41,655 nt of DNA from Actinospica acidithermotolerans (GCF_018139625.1 NZ_JAGSOH010000068.1:1-41655), one strand, 5' to 3'. Numbered from the stretch's first letter, positions 1 to 9,000 are shown. Made by a program: numbers and translations. Notes: generated by a model from the letters alone, not told the origin.

Positions 1-43
1 CCCGTGCGCATCCCGCACACCTCCCCCCCCCCCACCGCGTCCC
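1..43 (-). pseudogene. Edge fragment of a tyrosine integrase gene
   Basis: Read on the minus strand, these bases match the integrase core near 34442-34481, which encodes MRWGEVCGMRTG around the first catalytic arginine. The first 22 bases are identical to 34442-34463. The copies then differ in a C run (11 here, 6 there) and at one later base. The longer run would break the reading frame, so this copy looks decayed. The rest lies outside the window. Confidence 0.6.
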
Positions 44-189
44 TTCTCATGGTTCGGCGTTGTTCGGGGCGACATTCTGGGACTGTTCGCCGTGTATCCC
101 GTGACAATGACGCTGCTGCTTCCCAGCCTCATGATCGTGACCGTCGGTACAGGTGAGAGCCCCGCTGTGGGGATCGGAGGCGGTCTGCG

Positions 190-1029
190 GTGAGTGTCAC
201 TGAGCGTGAAATGAGCGAGGTCGGACGGGTGAACGCATCGGGTCTCAAGCCGGTCGCGTTCGTGCACGGGCTGTGGCTGCTGCCCAGCTCGTGGCAGCCG
301 TGGCGGGAGATGTTCGAGGCCGCTGGATACGCGACGCTGGCGCCGGGCTGGCCCGATGACCCGGCGACGGTGGCCGAGGGCCGCGCGCATCCCGAACTGT
401 TCGCACGCAAGCGGATCAAGCAGGTCGCCGACCATCTTCAGGATGTCCTCGAACGGCTCAATGTGCGCCCGGCGCTGGTGGGTCACTCGTTCGGCGGACT
501 GCTCGTGCAGCAGCTGGCCGGGCGCGGCATCGCGGCCGCGACCGTCGCGATTGATCCCGCACCGTTCCGCGGGGTCCTGCCACTGCCGTTCCCGGCGCTG
601 AAGAGCGCTTGGCCGGTGATCGGGAACCCGGCGAACTACCGACGCTCGGTGATGCTCACGCTCGAACAGTTCCGCTACTCGTTCGCCAACGAACTCGGCG
701 CGAACGAGTCCCAGCGCCTGTACGACGAGCTGGTCGTTCCGGCTTCAGGGGTGCCGCTTTTCCAGGCCGCAACCGCCAACGTCAACCCGTTCACCGAGGC
801 CAAAACCGACTCACGCACGCCACGGCGCGGGCCGCTGCTGCTGATCACCGGCGAGAAGGACCACATCGCCGCCCCCGCGATCGCCAAGGCCGCCTACCGC
901 AAGCAGAAGAGGAACAAGGCCGTCACGCGCTACCTGGAGATCCCCGGCCGCGGCCACTCCCTCGTATTCGACCACGGCTGGCGCGACGTGGCCGATCCCG
1001 CGCTCGCCTTCATCAAAGAGCACGGATGA
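190..1029 (+). CDS. Alpha/beta hydrolase
   Basis: A 279-aa single-domain alpha/beta hydrolase fold protein, probably a cytoplasmic esterase-like enzyme since no signal peptide is visible. The oxyanion segment FVHGLW lies near residue 24. The nucleophile elbow is GHSFGG with Ser100, the acid is Asp224 in GEKDH and the base is His256 in GRGHS. The GTG start at 190 follows GGAGG at 176-180 with good spacing; an ATG at 211 is an alternative. It lies 35 bp upstream of a second hydrolase and then a PucR-type regulator, all on one strand, so the three may form an operon. The substrate cannot be read from the sequence. Confidence 0.85.
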   Translation: MSVTEREMSEVGRVNASGLKPVAFVHGLWLLPSSWQPWREMFEAAGYATLAPGWPDDPATVAEGRAHPELFARKRIKQVADHLQDVLERLNVRPALVGHSFGGLLVQQLAGRGIAAATVAIDPAPFRGVLPLPFPALKSAWPVIGNPANYRRSVMLTLEQFRYSFANELGANESQRLYDELVVPASGVPLFQAATANVNPFTEAKTDSRTPRRGPLLLITGEKDHIAAPAIAKAAYRKQKRNKAVTRYLEIPGRGHSLVFDHGWRDVADPALAFIKEHG

Positions 1030-1064
1030 CCTGGTCGCCACCGAGAAGGATCAAGGAGGATTCC

Positions 1065-2036
1065 ATGTCCGACGCCACCGAGCCGGTCATTCCGGTTCTC
1101 GAGAAGGCCGCCGCCGACTTCGCCGCGGCGACCGCGAATCCGCCGTACCTGTTCGACCTCGGTCCAACCGAGGGCCGCAAGGCCGTAGACGAGGTGCAGT
1201 CCGGCCAGATCCTCAAGCAGCCGGTCGACGAGCACTGGGTCAACATCCAGGGCGGCCCGACCGGCTCGGTGAACGTCCGCGTGATCCGGCCCGTCGGCAC
1301 CGTCGGCGAGCTCCCGGTCGTCATCTACATCCACGGCGCGGGCTGGGTGTTCGGCAACGCGCACACGCACGACCGGCTGGTACGCGAACTCGTCGCCGGA
1401 GCCGGGATCGCCGTGGTCTTCCCCGAGTACGCTCTCTCCCCCGAGTCCCGGTACCGGGTGGCGATCGAGCAGAATTACGCCGTCGCCCGCTGGGTCGTCA
1501 CCGACGGCGCGCACCACGGACTGGACGGCACGCGCATCGCCGTGGCCGGCGACTCGGTCGGCGGCAACATGGCCGCAGCGCTCACCTTGATGGCGGCCGA
1601 GCGCGGTGATGTCCCGCTGAGGCACCAGGTGCTGTTCTACCCGGTCACCGGCGCCTCGTTCGACACCGGCTCCTACCACCAGTTCGCCACCGGCTACTTC
1701 CTGCGCCGCGACGCGATGCAGTGGTTCCGGGACCAGTACACCACCGACCCGGACCGGCGCTTCGCCGTCACCGCGAGCCCGCTGCGTGCGGACCCGGAGC
1801 AGCTGGCCGGCCTGCCGCCCGCACTGGTGATCACCGCTGAGGCCGACGTGCTGCGCGACGAGGGCGAGGCCTACGCCGCGAAACTGCGCGCGGCCGGTGT
1901 CGAGGTCACTGCGGTTCGCGTGCTGGGCGTTATCCACGACTTCGTCATGCTCAACGCCCTGCGCGAGACCAACGGCGCGCAGCTGGCGATCAGCCTCGCC
2001 GTCGACACGCTCCGCAACGCGCTTCATGCGCAGTGA
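1065..2036 (+). CDS. Alpha/beta hydrolase, hormone-sensitive-lipase (HSL) family
   Basis: A 323-aa esterase/lipase of the HSL (bacterial family IV) type, hydrolysing carboxylic esters. The family oxyanion motif HGGG appears as HGAGW at residues 90-94. The nucleophile is Ser164 in GDSVGG, followed by Asp261 in EADVLRDE and His291 in IHDF. The ATG at 1065 is preceded by AAGGAGGA at 1053-1060, a strong ribosome-binding site; the frame is open further upstream but that part overlaps the previous gene. The stop overlaps the possible ATG of the next gene, which suggests translational coupling with the regulator. No signal peptide is visible. Confidence 0.88.
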   Translation: MSDATEPVIPVLEKAAADFAAATANPPYLFDLGPTEGRKAVDEVQSGQILKQPVDEHWVNIQGGPTGSVNVRVIRPVGTVGELPVVIYIHGAGWVFGNAHTHDRLVRELVAGAGIAVVFPEYALSPESRYRVAIEQNYAVARWVVTDGAHHGLDGTRIAVAGDSVGGNMAAALTLMAAERGDVPLRHQVLFYPVTGASFDTGSYHQFATGYFLRRDAMQWFRDQYTTDPDRRFAVTASPLRADPEQLAGLPPALVITAEADVLRDEGEAYAAKLRAAGVEVTAVRVLGVIHDFVMLNALRETNGAQLAISLAVDTLRNALHAQ

Positions 2037-2061
2037 CGGGTCCGGCGTACGATCAGGGCTT

Positions 2062-3225
2062 GTGGACGACGTCGCGCGCCTCGGCTCCGAACTGCTCGGA
2101 CGGGCCGATCAGCTGGCGGACGCCATGGCCGAGCAGATCCGGAAGGCGGTCCCCGTCTACCAGACGGACACCGTCAATCCGGAGGACTTGCGCGCAGCGT
2201 GCCTCGACAACGTGCTCCTGATCTTCTCCCCGATGGCCGGCCGCTCCGCGCGGCCCGCGCTCTCGTCCCGGCAGTACGGCAGGGCGCGCGCCCAGGCCGG
2301 ATTGCCGCTCGCCGCGGTCATGGACGCCTACCGGGTCGCCGCGCGCTACCTGTGGGACGAACTGGCCCTCGCCGCCGCGCGCACCGAAGTCGGTACTCAT
2401 GCGGCGCTGGCGGCGGCCTCCGAGATGTGGCGGGTGCTCGACGAGTACACGGCCGCGATGTCCGAGGGCTACCGGGAGGAGATCACCTCCCAGGTCCTCG
2501 TGCGCGAGCAGGAGCGGTCGGCCCTGGTCCAAGCGCTGATCCAGGGCCGCCTCGCCGAGACCAGCATCTGGGATGCCGCCGAGATCCTACGGCTACCGCG
2601 GAAGGGGCCCTATGCCGTCGTCCTGGCCTCGGCCACCGAGACCGGCCGACATCCGCTGCCGCGCATCGAGCACGATCTTAAAGACCTGGGAATCACCTCA
2701 GCCTGGCGACTCGAGCACGACGTGTACGTCGGCGTCGCGAACCTGAAATCGAACCGGCCGCGCTTCGACGACCTGGTCGCGAAGATCGAATCGGCCACGA
2801 CCGGCCGCGTCGGAATCAGCCCTCAATATCAGGACCTGCGCGAGACGCCCGACGCGCACCGACTCGCCCGCATCGCCCAGCACAGCGCGTACGAAGGGCA
2901 TCGGGTGGTCGTCTTCGACCGCCACCCGCTCGCGATCGCGGCAGCCACCGCCCCCGAGGTCGGCGCACGGCTCGCGCATACGACTCTGGAGGGCCTCGAC
3001 TCGCTCCCGGTGGCCGACCGCGAACTGCTGCTGACAACGCTCGGCGCCTGGCTCGACGCCGGCGGCTCCGCCGACCAGGCGGCAAGCAGGCTGTTCGTGC
3101 ACCCCAACACGATTCGGCACCGGCTACGCCGCCTGGAAGAACGCACCGGACGTTCCCTGACCGACCCGCGCAGCCTCGCCGAACTCACCCTCGCCTTCGA
3201 AGCAGACCGGCGACTCGGCAACTGA
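2062..3225 (+). CDS. PucR-family transcriptional regulator
   Basis: About 387 aa, a cytoplasmic DNA-binding regulator. The last ~60 residues form the PucR C-terminal helix-turn-helix (AASRLFVHPNTIRHRLRRLE). This follows a GGDEF-like middle region and an N-terminal helical domain resembling RsbR/RsbT-type sensory domains. The start is uncertain. GTG at 2062 gives an N-terminus VDDVARLGSELL that looks natural; ATG at 2026 is in frame and overlaps the preceding esterase by 11 bp. Family members often control neighbouring catabolic genes, so control of the two upstream hydrolases is a reasonable inference. The effector is unknown. Confidence 0.85.
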   Translation: MDDVARLGSELLGRADQLADAMAEQIRKAVPVYQTDTVNPEDLRAACLDNVLLIFSPMAGRSARPALSSRQYGRARAQAGLPLAAVMDAYRVAARYLWDELALAAARTEVGTHAALAAASEMWRVLDEYTAAMSEGYREEITSQVLVREQERSALVQALIQGRLAETSIWDAAEILRLPRKGPYAVVLASATETGRHPLPRIEHDLKDLGITSAWRLEHDVYVGVANLKSNRPRFDDLVAKIESATTGRVGISPQYQDLRETPDAHRLARIAQHSAYEGHRVVVFDRHPLAIAAATAPEVGARLAHTTLEGLDSLPVADRELLLTTLGAWLDAGGSADQAASRLFVHPNTIRHRLRRLEERTGRSLTDPRSLAELTLAFEADRRLGN

Positions 3226-3367
3226 CCTGGACAGACTGACAAGCCTCGAGTTTGGCCGGTGCGGCATTGTGGCCTGAGCACCTCGAAGCATGGAACGTCG
3301 ATGTGTCGTTGCCGCGTTCAGGCTCAGGTTCGTCGATTGTCAGTCTGAGCCGGTAGCGTGTGGGGGC

Positions 3368-3658
3368 ATGACGACCTCGGCGCTTGAGCACGAGACCCCG
3401 CTGCTGTCCATCCTGGCCGTGCGCGACCAGCTCGCGCCGTTCAGCGATCTCGCGCCCTTCGAGCACGACGTGGAGGCATCCATCCGTCGCAGCGCGCGAA
3501 CCGGCTCGCTTGATGACCTCGCCCAGACGCTGCGCACCTGGCTCGGTATCGCGCTGCAGGCGCAGTGGGCGGCCGAGGGCCGCCTGGTGCGTGGCAGCGA
3601 GCGCGAAGCCGCGGTGGACGCATGGATCACAGCGCACCCCGAGTACCTGCACCGGTGA
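3368..3658 (+). CDS. Small protein, candidate antitoxin-like partner
   Basis: A 96-aa acidic, helix-rich protein that I do not recognise by family. The ATG at 3368 follows a GGGGGC ribosome-binding-like stretch; in-frame upstream codons to 3290 are less convincing. Its stop codon overlaps the GTG start of the next gene (GTGA at 3655-3658), an arrangement typical of toxin-antitoxin pairs in which the antitoxin is translated first. The pairing, size and downstream RelE-like partner are the only support for the role. It could equally be a regulatory or accessory small protein. Confidence 0.55.
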   Translation: MTTSALEHETPLLSILAVRDQLAPFSDLAPFEHDVEASIRRSARTGSLDDLAQTLRTWLGIALQAQWAAEGRLVRGSEREAAVDAWITAHPEYLHR

Positions 3659-3912
3659 GCCTCTACCGCTGGGAACACGAGGATCCGCAACACCCGGCCA
3701 CCGAGGGCCTGCCGCCCGAGGCCGTAGCCGCACTGGACGCGCTGATGGACGCGGTGGTCTTCGACCCCATGGACTACGCCCGCTCCCCCACCGAGCCGAC
3801 CGGCAAGAACGTGCGCCACCTGGCCCTACCCGGCGGCCGCGGACAGGTCAGCATCCTCATCTACGAACCGGACCTGCTGGTCCTGGTGCTGCGCGTGACC
3901 TGGCTCGGCTAA
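3655..3912 (+). CDS. Small protein resembling a RelE/ParE-type toxin
   Basis: An 85-aa protein starting at GTG 3655, overlapping the upstream stop by 4 bp. The C-terminal half reads NVRHLALPGGRGQVSIL and ends in a strand (LVLVLRVTWLG), like the last strands of RelE/ParE folds, where an Arg-Leu segment precedes a beta hairpin and a terminal V-x-W strand. The N-terminal half is helical. Together with the upstream 96-aa gene this suggests a type II toxin-antitoxin module, which would cleave mRNA or inhibit gyrase if real. The similarity is by eye only. Confidence 0.5.
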   Translation: MSLYRWEHEDPQHPATEGLPPEAVAALDALMDAVVFDPMDYARSPTEPTGKNVRHLALPGGRGQVSILIYEPDLLVLVLRVTWLG

Positions 3913-5470
3913 CCGGCGTCCAGCCGTAACCGGGGCCGCTGTAGAGGCTGTACTTGCCGAAAATCTCGTCCGCGCAGTTCATCCACCGGTTCGGGTCGCG
4001 GTCCACGCGTGGGCTCCGCGATGATCGTCGGCTGCGTGTCCACGGTTCGTGTTTCTACCGGCCGTGCGGCAGCCAGCGTGGTTGAGACTGTCGCGCCGCT
4101 CCTCCGCCTGGAATGATGCCGCGATCTTAGTGGGCTGGTGTTTGATACGGCCCGCGCCCGAGGGGCTTGAGGCCGACGTTGAAGCGGGCGGCGGCGTACT
4201 TGTTGCTCGATCCCGGTGGTCCCGTCCTGGAGCAGGCGCCGCGTCTTTCGGCGAGCTGGTGATCGGCGGCATCGTCGCGCGGAGATTCTGAAACACCCTG
4301 GCCGGGTGAGTCTGGCCGATCCGCTTCGCTTCTCCCACGGGGCAGCGCAGATCCGTGCCGACGGCCGGCTCCTGCTGTTCGCCTGGCCGGCTTTTGCGCA
4401 GGTCGGTCGCCTGCCGCTCTGAGCGGAGGTCTGTGCGGGAATATCCGTGTCTCGATGGCCGGACGCCTGTTGCGGGGCGCTGCGCGGGGGTTCAGTCTTC
4501 TTCTGTAACCGTTTTCGAAAGGATGTCATCCGTTGGGGTTCCGGAGCGATGCCGGCCCAAGCCCTGGCTGGGGAGAACTGACCGATCGCCAGACTTGCCT
4601 CGAACGTCATACGCCCTTGTTCGGCGCGGAGGTTATCGGCATCGAAGCATTGCACTCCACTAGGCCGACTACTACCAGGCCGCCTTCTTCTTGACCGTGA
4701 TGGACACCCATCGGCGAACAGCACTTCACCTTCCACGCCTTCGGCTTGGACACCGAGATTGAGTTCGACGGCAGTTGCACTCTCCACCTCGGCCGGTCGA
4801 TCCGCCTGACACCAATGAGCACAGTCGTGGTCTGCCACAACGCCACGACGGCAGTGCGCAACATCGACAAGGAGATGCCCATGCCCGGCGAGCACGCAGG
4901 CGCGGTCATGCACGGCACGCCGCCGCTGGGCTCGCCTGCGCCGACGGGCAAGCGGCGACGTAGGCATCATCGCCATCTCCCCGCGATCCCGACAGCCGAC
5001 TCGACTCGTCGCGCCCGGACCCCGGCGGCAGATGGGCCCGCGGCACGCCAGACCCCCGGCGCGGGCCAGCAGGCGATCGCCCGGCACACGCCGGGACCGG
5101 AGACGGCGATCCAGCAGGGTCGTTTGGAGCGAGGTCGGGTGGTCTCGCGGATCCAGGCGAGGGCTGCACCCAGCGGGTCCAGTGACTGTGCCCCACCGGC
5201 CCCGTCACTGCGGCCGTCCGCACACTCCCAGGTCGAGCGACCGACAATGCCGGAGGTCGCAGGAAATTGGAGCCCGCTGCGGCCTACGGCATCTCCCAAA
5301 CACCTCGCCCAAGTCCAAATCAGCCCGCACAGTCTCCTCGACTCCGCGCCGGCGGTAGACGAGTGCGCAGGCCGCAGCACCCTAGGCAACACCAGAGGCG
5401 CTCACCGCGTGAACAGAAGCATCCGCTTCTCCCCGGCCGGATGCCGCAGGCCCTCGCGCAAGGGGCGCCC
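3913..5470. other. 1.56 kb without a recognisable gene; one stray operator
   Basis: Several open frames exist on both strands, but none has recognisable domains, a good ribosome-binding site or convincing composition. The minus-strand frame across 3909-5087 is rich in arginine and low-complexity sequence, typical of a chance GC-rich frame. The only recognisable element is a copy of the operator used in the sugar region, at 4504-4520. The stretch may be degraded remains of a gene once controlled by that operator. Confidence 0.55.
4504..4520 (-). promoter_or_regulatory. LacI-type operator copy (orphan)
   Basis: On the minus strand these bases read TTTCGAAAACGGTTACA, matching 17 of 18 positions of the operator at 21039, 23736 and 30736. 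On the plus strand it is followed by AAAGGATG, resembling the GAGAGGAT that follows the degenerate site before the 30452 gene. No gene lies downstream, so it looks like a leftover promoter. Confidence 0.6.
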
Positions 5471-6187
5471 GTGATAGGGGAAGAGGATTTCGACGCCTTC
5501 TTCGCAGTGTCCTACTCCCGTATCGTCGGCCAGCTGTACGCGATGACCGGTGACTGGGAGGAGGCTCAGGCGGTCGTCTTGGAGGCGTTCATCCGCGCCT
5601 GGGACTACCGGTCGCAGTTCGATCTCGAGACGGCGCCGGATTCGTGGGTCCGGATCGTCGCCTGGAATCTGACGGGTTTGCAGTGGCGCCAGGAGTGGGC
5701 GCGCCCTGCCGGGGGCACGCCGGCGGGGGCCGGGCGGCTTGGGTTCGTTGACGCGCTGCGTGGGCTCAACGAGGATCAGCGCCGCGCCACGGTGCTGCAC
5801 TACCTTTGCGATCAGGACTACGAGGACATCGCGGCCGAGACCGGCGTGACGCTCCGCAAAGCGCGGGCACGAGTGATCCGCGGCCGCGCAGCGTTGGACT
5901 TTGGGCGCACGAGCGCGCACCCGCACGACGAACTCGTCGAGGAGCTCTACGACTTCGCCAACCTGCACGCGCACGCGCGCCTTTCGGCGCACGGCGTCCG
6001 CGAGCGCGGCGACCGGCGAGGACGCAAACGCCAGAACATGACGCTCGGCAGCATTGGGGCGCTGGCCGCCGCTGGCGCTATTGCCGTGGCGCTGCTTGCG
6101 GCCAGCCCTAGTGCGCCTCCCGTCGCTGCGTCGGCCAGCCACCATTCGGGAACGCACCACGTCGCGCCGAGTCAGTCGCCGTCCTGA
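5471..6187 (+). CDS. ECF-type sigma factor with C-terminal membrane segment
   Basis: About 238 aa. Residues 7-75 resemble sigma-70 region 2 (DFDAFFAVSYSRIVGQLYAM), and residues 92-142 are region 4 with the helix-turn-helix (LNEDQRRATVLHYLCDQDY). After region 4 comes a charged linker and a hydrophobic stretch at about 191-211 (MTLGSIGALAAAGAIAVALL), then a Ser/His-rich tail. The tail resembles the membrane part of an anti-sigma factor fused to the sigma factor. GTG at 5471 is chosen because AAGGGG lies just upstream and the sigma homology begins there. Region 2 is somewhat divergent. Targets are unknown, and no anti-sigma gene is adjacent. Confidence 0.75.
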   Translation: MIGEEDFDAFFAVSYSRIVGQLYAMTGDWEEAQAVVLEAFIRAWDYRSQFDLETAPDSWVRIVAWNLTGLQWRQEWARPAGGTPAGAGRLGFVDALRGLNEDQRRATVLHYLCDQDYEDIAAETGVTLRKARARVIRGRAALDFGRTSAHPHDELVEELYDFANLHAHARLSAHGVRERGDRRGRKRQNMTLGSIGALAAAGAIAVALLAASPSAPPVAASASHHSGTHHVAPSQSPS

Positions 6188-6239
6188 GAGGGCTGGTTCG
6201 GTTGCGGCTCGTGTGCCTTACGGCTGGTTCGCTGGAACC

Positions 6240-6524
6240 GTGGCCATCGCGCGCTCCTACTTCGCCTACCACCATGTCGTGCGCGCTCTCGCGGGTCGGG
6301 TCGACCACGTGACCCTGTTCGCCAACCTCTTCCTCCTGGCGACCGTGACCATCATCCTCTTTCCCACACGGCTGCTGGCCACCTTCCTCGCGATGGCCAT
6401 CGCGTTCGCGGTGCCGTTGGCGTCCGAGCTGCGCGGCATGTCCAGGCAGAGGCTGGACTGGTTGCCGACGATCTCGGGCGCGCTGGTGCCGCCGTCGGGG
6501 GCGCCGGAAGTTCCGAGCACTTAG
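6240..6524 (+). pseudogene. Fragment of a TMEM175-like (DUF1211) channel
   Basis: About 94 codons matching the middle of bacterial TMEM175-type potassium channels. ARSYFAYHHVVRALAGRVDH fits the family segment around the conserved His-His and Val-Asp, and LFANLFLLATVTIILFP fits the following membrane helix. Complete bacterial members are about 200 aa with six helices. Here the first helices and the C-terminal part are missing and the upstream frame is unrelated. It ends in TAG at 6522-6524, overlapping the TAA of the convergent gene. Best read as a truncated remnant. Confidence 0.6.
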
Positions 6525-7015
6525 GTGGTGATGCTCCGGGAGGCATGCGCGGCGCCGATGTGCTGCGCGGGCACGGAACGCGAGAGGGGTTGCTCACAAG
6601 CTGTCAGGCCGAAGGGGGTCTTGGTCCCGTCGAGATAACCGCGCTGGTAGAGCTTGGCCATCACGACGCGGCGGAGGTAGACGGAGGTTTCGGCCGGCCA
6701 GATCGTCTCGGCGTGCAGGAACTTCGACCAGGTCGGCCCATGGCTGTGCTCGGCCCGGAACGCGGTGATCCAACCGAGGGCCGCGCCGCGCCAGGCCTCG
6801 TCCGTGACCGTGGCGTCGACGCGCTCCCTCGCGGCGTGCGTGAGCTTATACGTGCGGCTCAGGTCCGTCACCGAGCTCGTCAAAATGATCTCAATGCCGC
6901 GCTCGGGCGTGATCTCGGGACACAGCGCGCACTCGACCGCTGCCCGGACCGACGCGTGGATCTGCCTGGCCAGCCGTTGGCGGAACTCCACGTGCGCCGA
7001 ACTGCGGTCGGCCAT
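6521..7015 (-). CDS. Hypothetical protein, winged-helix-like C-terminus
   Basis: A 164-aa protein of no family I recognise. The ATG at 7015 is preceded on the minus strand by GAGGAGGAAGA, a very good ribosome-binding site, so the gene is probably real. Residues ~85-140 (TVTDEAWRGAALGWITAFR, then TWSKFLHAETIWPAETSVYL) alternate helices and end in an RRVVMAKLYQRGYLDGT segment resembling the recognition helix and wing of a winged-helix domain. It may therefore be DNA-binding. Two cysteines (CALC) lie near residue 29. It is convergent with the TMEM175-like fragment and stands alone. Confidence 0.6.
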   Translation of the reverse strand: MADRSSAHVEFRQRLARQIHASVRAAVECALCPEITPERGIEIILTSSVTDLSRTYKLTHAARERVDATVTDEAWRGAALGWITAFRAEHSHGPTWSKFLHAETIWPAETSVYLRRVVMAKLYQRGYLDGTKTPFGLTACEQPLSRSVPAQHIGAAHASRSITT

Positions 7016-7214
7016 TCTTCCTCCTCGATACTTGATACGCGATTCTTGGCAGACGCTTCGCCTGGTCCACGCTTTTGTGGGGCCGCGCCCGGCGGCGTCT
7101 CGGACTGAATAGTCGGGAGCGTTTCATGTGCGTTCCCCTGATCGCAGGATCTGCTCGCGGCGGCCAGCGATGACGAGGCAGTTCTATCTCAGCGTTCTTG
7201 CGCGACTATTGCCG

Positions 7215-8861
7215 TCAGCTCGCCGAGTAGCCGGTCAGCTTCTTGATCCAGGCGAACAGGTCGGGTGCGTCGTAGTTGACCGCGTGACCGCCGTCCCAGT
7301 AGAGCGCGGAGTCGACCGAATCGCCGAGTCCGCTGGTGGCGGCGGCCAGATTGCAGACCACGGTGTGCGACGTGTTGGTGTCGAGGGTTCCGGTGCGCAG
7401 CCACCAGTGCCTGGCGCGGGAGGAGTTCTTGTTCGCCAGGTGGTACATCGGGTTCATCTGGTTGAGCTTGGCCGGCAGGTCGCTGTCGAGCTCGGAGGAG
7501 GAGTTGCCGCTCTGGTGGCGCAGGCTGTAGAGGGTGAAGTGGCGCGCGTTGGCCGTGGCGCTGCCGAACTCGATGTTCTCGGCCGCCGACAGGTCGAAGG
7601 TGTCGAAGGCGGGGGCGCTCTTCATCCGGGTGCCGACGTGCTCGAGGAAGTCGGCCCAGGTGAAGGATGCCTCGCTGCCGGACCAGGTGATCCAGGTGTT
7701 CTTCGCGAGGTACGACGATCTTTCGGAGGACGTCAGTGTGTTCGTCAATGCGTTGGTGGCGCCCGGGATCAGGTACTCCTTCATCATGTACGCGGAGTAG
7801 TTGTCGGCGCTGAGCGTGCCGTAGCCGTTGATCCCGGACAGTGCGAGCGAGCTCTGATACGTGGCGAACTGCTCCTTGAGGGTCGCGGAGACGGTCTTGT
7901 TGAGGCTGCCGGACTGCAGGCTCAGCGTGCTCCACATCCACTCGTACTGCCCGTCTGCGTGCTCCAGGTCGGTGATCGGCGAGTAGCAGGCGGACAGGAA
8001 CACGTTGTCGTCCGCGCTGGCCGCGCCGAGGGCGGTCAGGCTCGCCTCGTAGAGCGCGCTGTTGCCGGAGGCGCCGACGAGCGCGGACAGTGCGCCACCC
8101 GCGCTGCCGCCTGAGGTGATGATCCAGTCCTTGTTGCCCGGGATGTTCGTGTTGTGGCGCACGTAGCGCAGCGCGGCCTTGAGGTCGACGATCGCCGCGG
8201 GGGCCTTGCCGTAGTAGTCGCCACTTGAGTTCTTCAGGTCCCGTCCCCGGCAGCCGGGCTCGATGACGACGTATCCGCTGGCCAGCGCGTATTCACCATT
8301 GTCGTAGCTGGTCCAGGAGCTGCCCATCGAGCTGCCCAGGCCCACCGACGAGGCACCGGACGCCGCGCCCGAGGAACCGCTCGGCGCGCCTGAGCCGCTG
8401 GGCGCGCCGGAGGAACTCCCGGACGAGCCGCTACTGAATCCGCCGCCGTAGTTGCCACTGGAAGTGCCGCCGCCTTGCGCGGTCGCTCCGTACGTCGAGG
8501 AGGAGGTGTATCCGCCCACGTTGATCGCGAACATGATCGGCGCGTTCGACGCGTCGATGGACTTCCCGTCGATCTCGACTGGAACGCTGACGTTGAGGGA
8601 CTGGTATTTGTAGTCGACCGGGTTCTTCACGTAGACGTTGTTCGGGTAGAACTTGTACTTGACCGTCACCGACCTGCCGCCCACACTCACCGTCTTCGAC
8701 AGGGTCGTGGGAGAGCTGGCGTCGAAGGTCAGCGAATAGGTCTTGGCGGAACTTGAACTCGAAGTCGACGACGAGGATGACGCTGAACTGGAGCTACATC
8801 CAGCGGCCACCGGGATGAACGCCGCGCCGATCATGGTCTTGAGCACTGTCCTGCGCTGCAT
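7215..8861 (-). CDS. Subtype-B-tannase-like esterase lipoprotein
   Basis: A 548-aa exported alpha/beta hydrolase. Start ATG at 8861 (GAGAAAGG upstream) gives RR at residues 3-4 and lipobox VAAGC with Cys22, followed by a long serine linker, so a surface lipoprotein. The catalytic part resembles Lactobacillus plantarum TanLp1, as I recall it: GGSAGG with Ser253, YVVIEPGCRGRD, AAIVDLKAALRYVRHN, LTALGAA, DLEHADGQYEW, RMKSAPAFD, then Asp494 and His526 in WDGGHAVNYD. Lys414 and Glu428 match TanLp1 galloyl-contacting Lys343 and Glu357; the position of Asp421 is Asn496 here. A Gly/Ser-rich insertion (about 119-185) is unusual. It would hydrolyse galloyl or similar aromatic esters outside the cell. 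It lies 139 bp downstream of the GH43 gene on the same strand. Confidence 0.8.
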   Translation of the reverse strand: MQRRTVLKTMIGAAFIPVAAGCSSSSASSSSSTSSSSSAKTYSLTFDASSPTTLSKTVSVGGRSVTVKYKFYPNNVYVKNPVDYKYQSLNVSVPVEIDGKSIDASNAPIMFAINVGGYTSSSTYGATAQGGGTSSGNYGGGFSSGSSGSSSGAPSGSGAPSGSSGAASGASSVGLGSSMGSSWTSYDNGEYALASGYVVIEPGCRGRDLKNSSGDYYGKAPAAIVDLKAALRYVRHNTNIPGNKDWIITSGGSAGGALSALVGASGNSALYEASLTALGAASADDNVFLSACYSPITDLEHADGQYEWMWSTLSLQSGSLNKTVSATLKEQFATYQSSLALSGINGYGTLSADNYSAYMMKEYLIPGATNALTNTLTSSERSSYLAKNTWITWSGSEASFTWADFLEHVGTRMKSAPAFDTFDLSAAENIEFGSATANARHFTLYSLRHQSGNSSSELDSDLPAKLNQMNPMYHLANKNSSRARHWWLRTGTLDTNTSHTVVCNLAAATSGLGDSVDSALYWDGGHAVNYDAPDLFAWIKKLTGYSAS

Positions 8862-9000
8862 TAGTATGCCTTTCTCTGGCACTCGCCTGTATCGATCTCG
8901 CGCGTGCTCTATATCAGCGGGGACCGGTTCGTATCCCATGAACGAGGCTTCTGCGACCTCTTAGGTCTCCATTAAATTTGGATTTGCGACAGGACGCTGC

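Noticed and set aside
930-2027. A 365-codon minus-strand frame over the second hydrolase
   Set aside because: The translation lacks any motif, while the plus strand has the full HSL catalytic set.
3909-5087. A 392-codon minus-strand frame in the gene-poor stretch
   Set aside because: Arg/Pro/Ala-rich, no motif and no good start; reported as an unassigned region instead.
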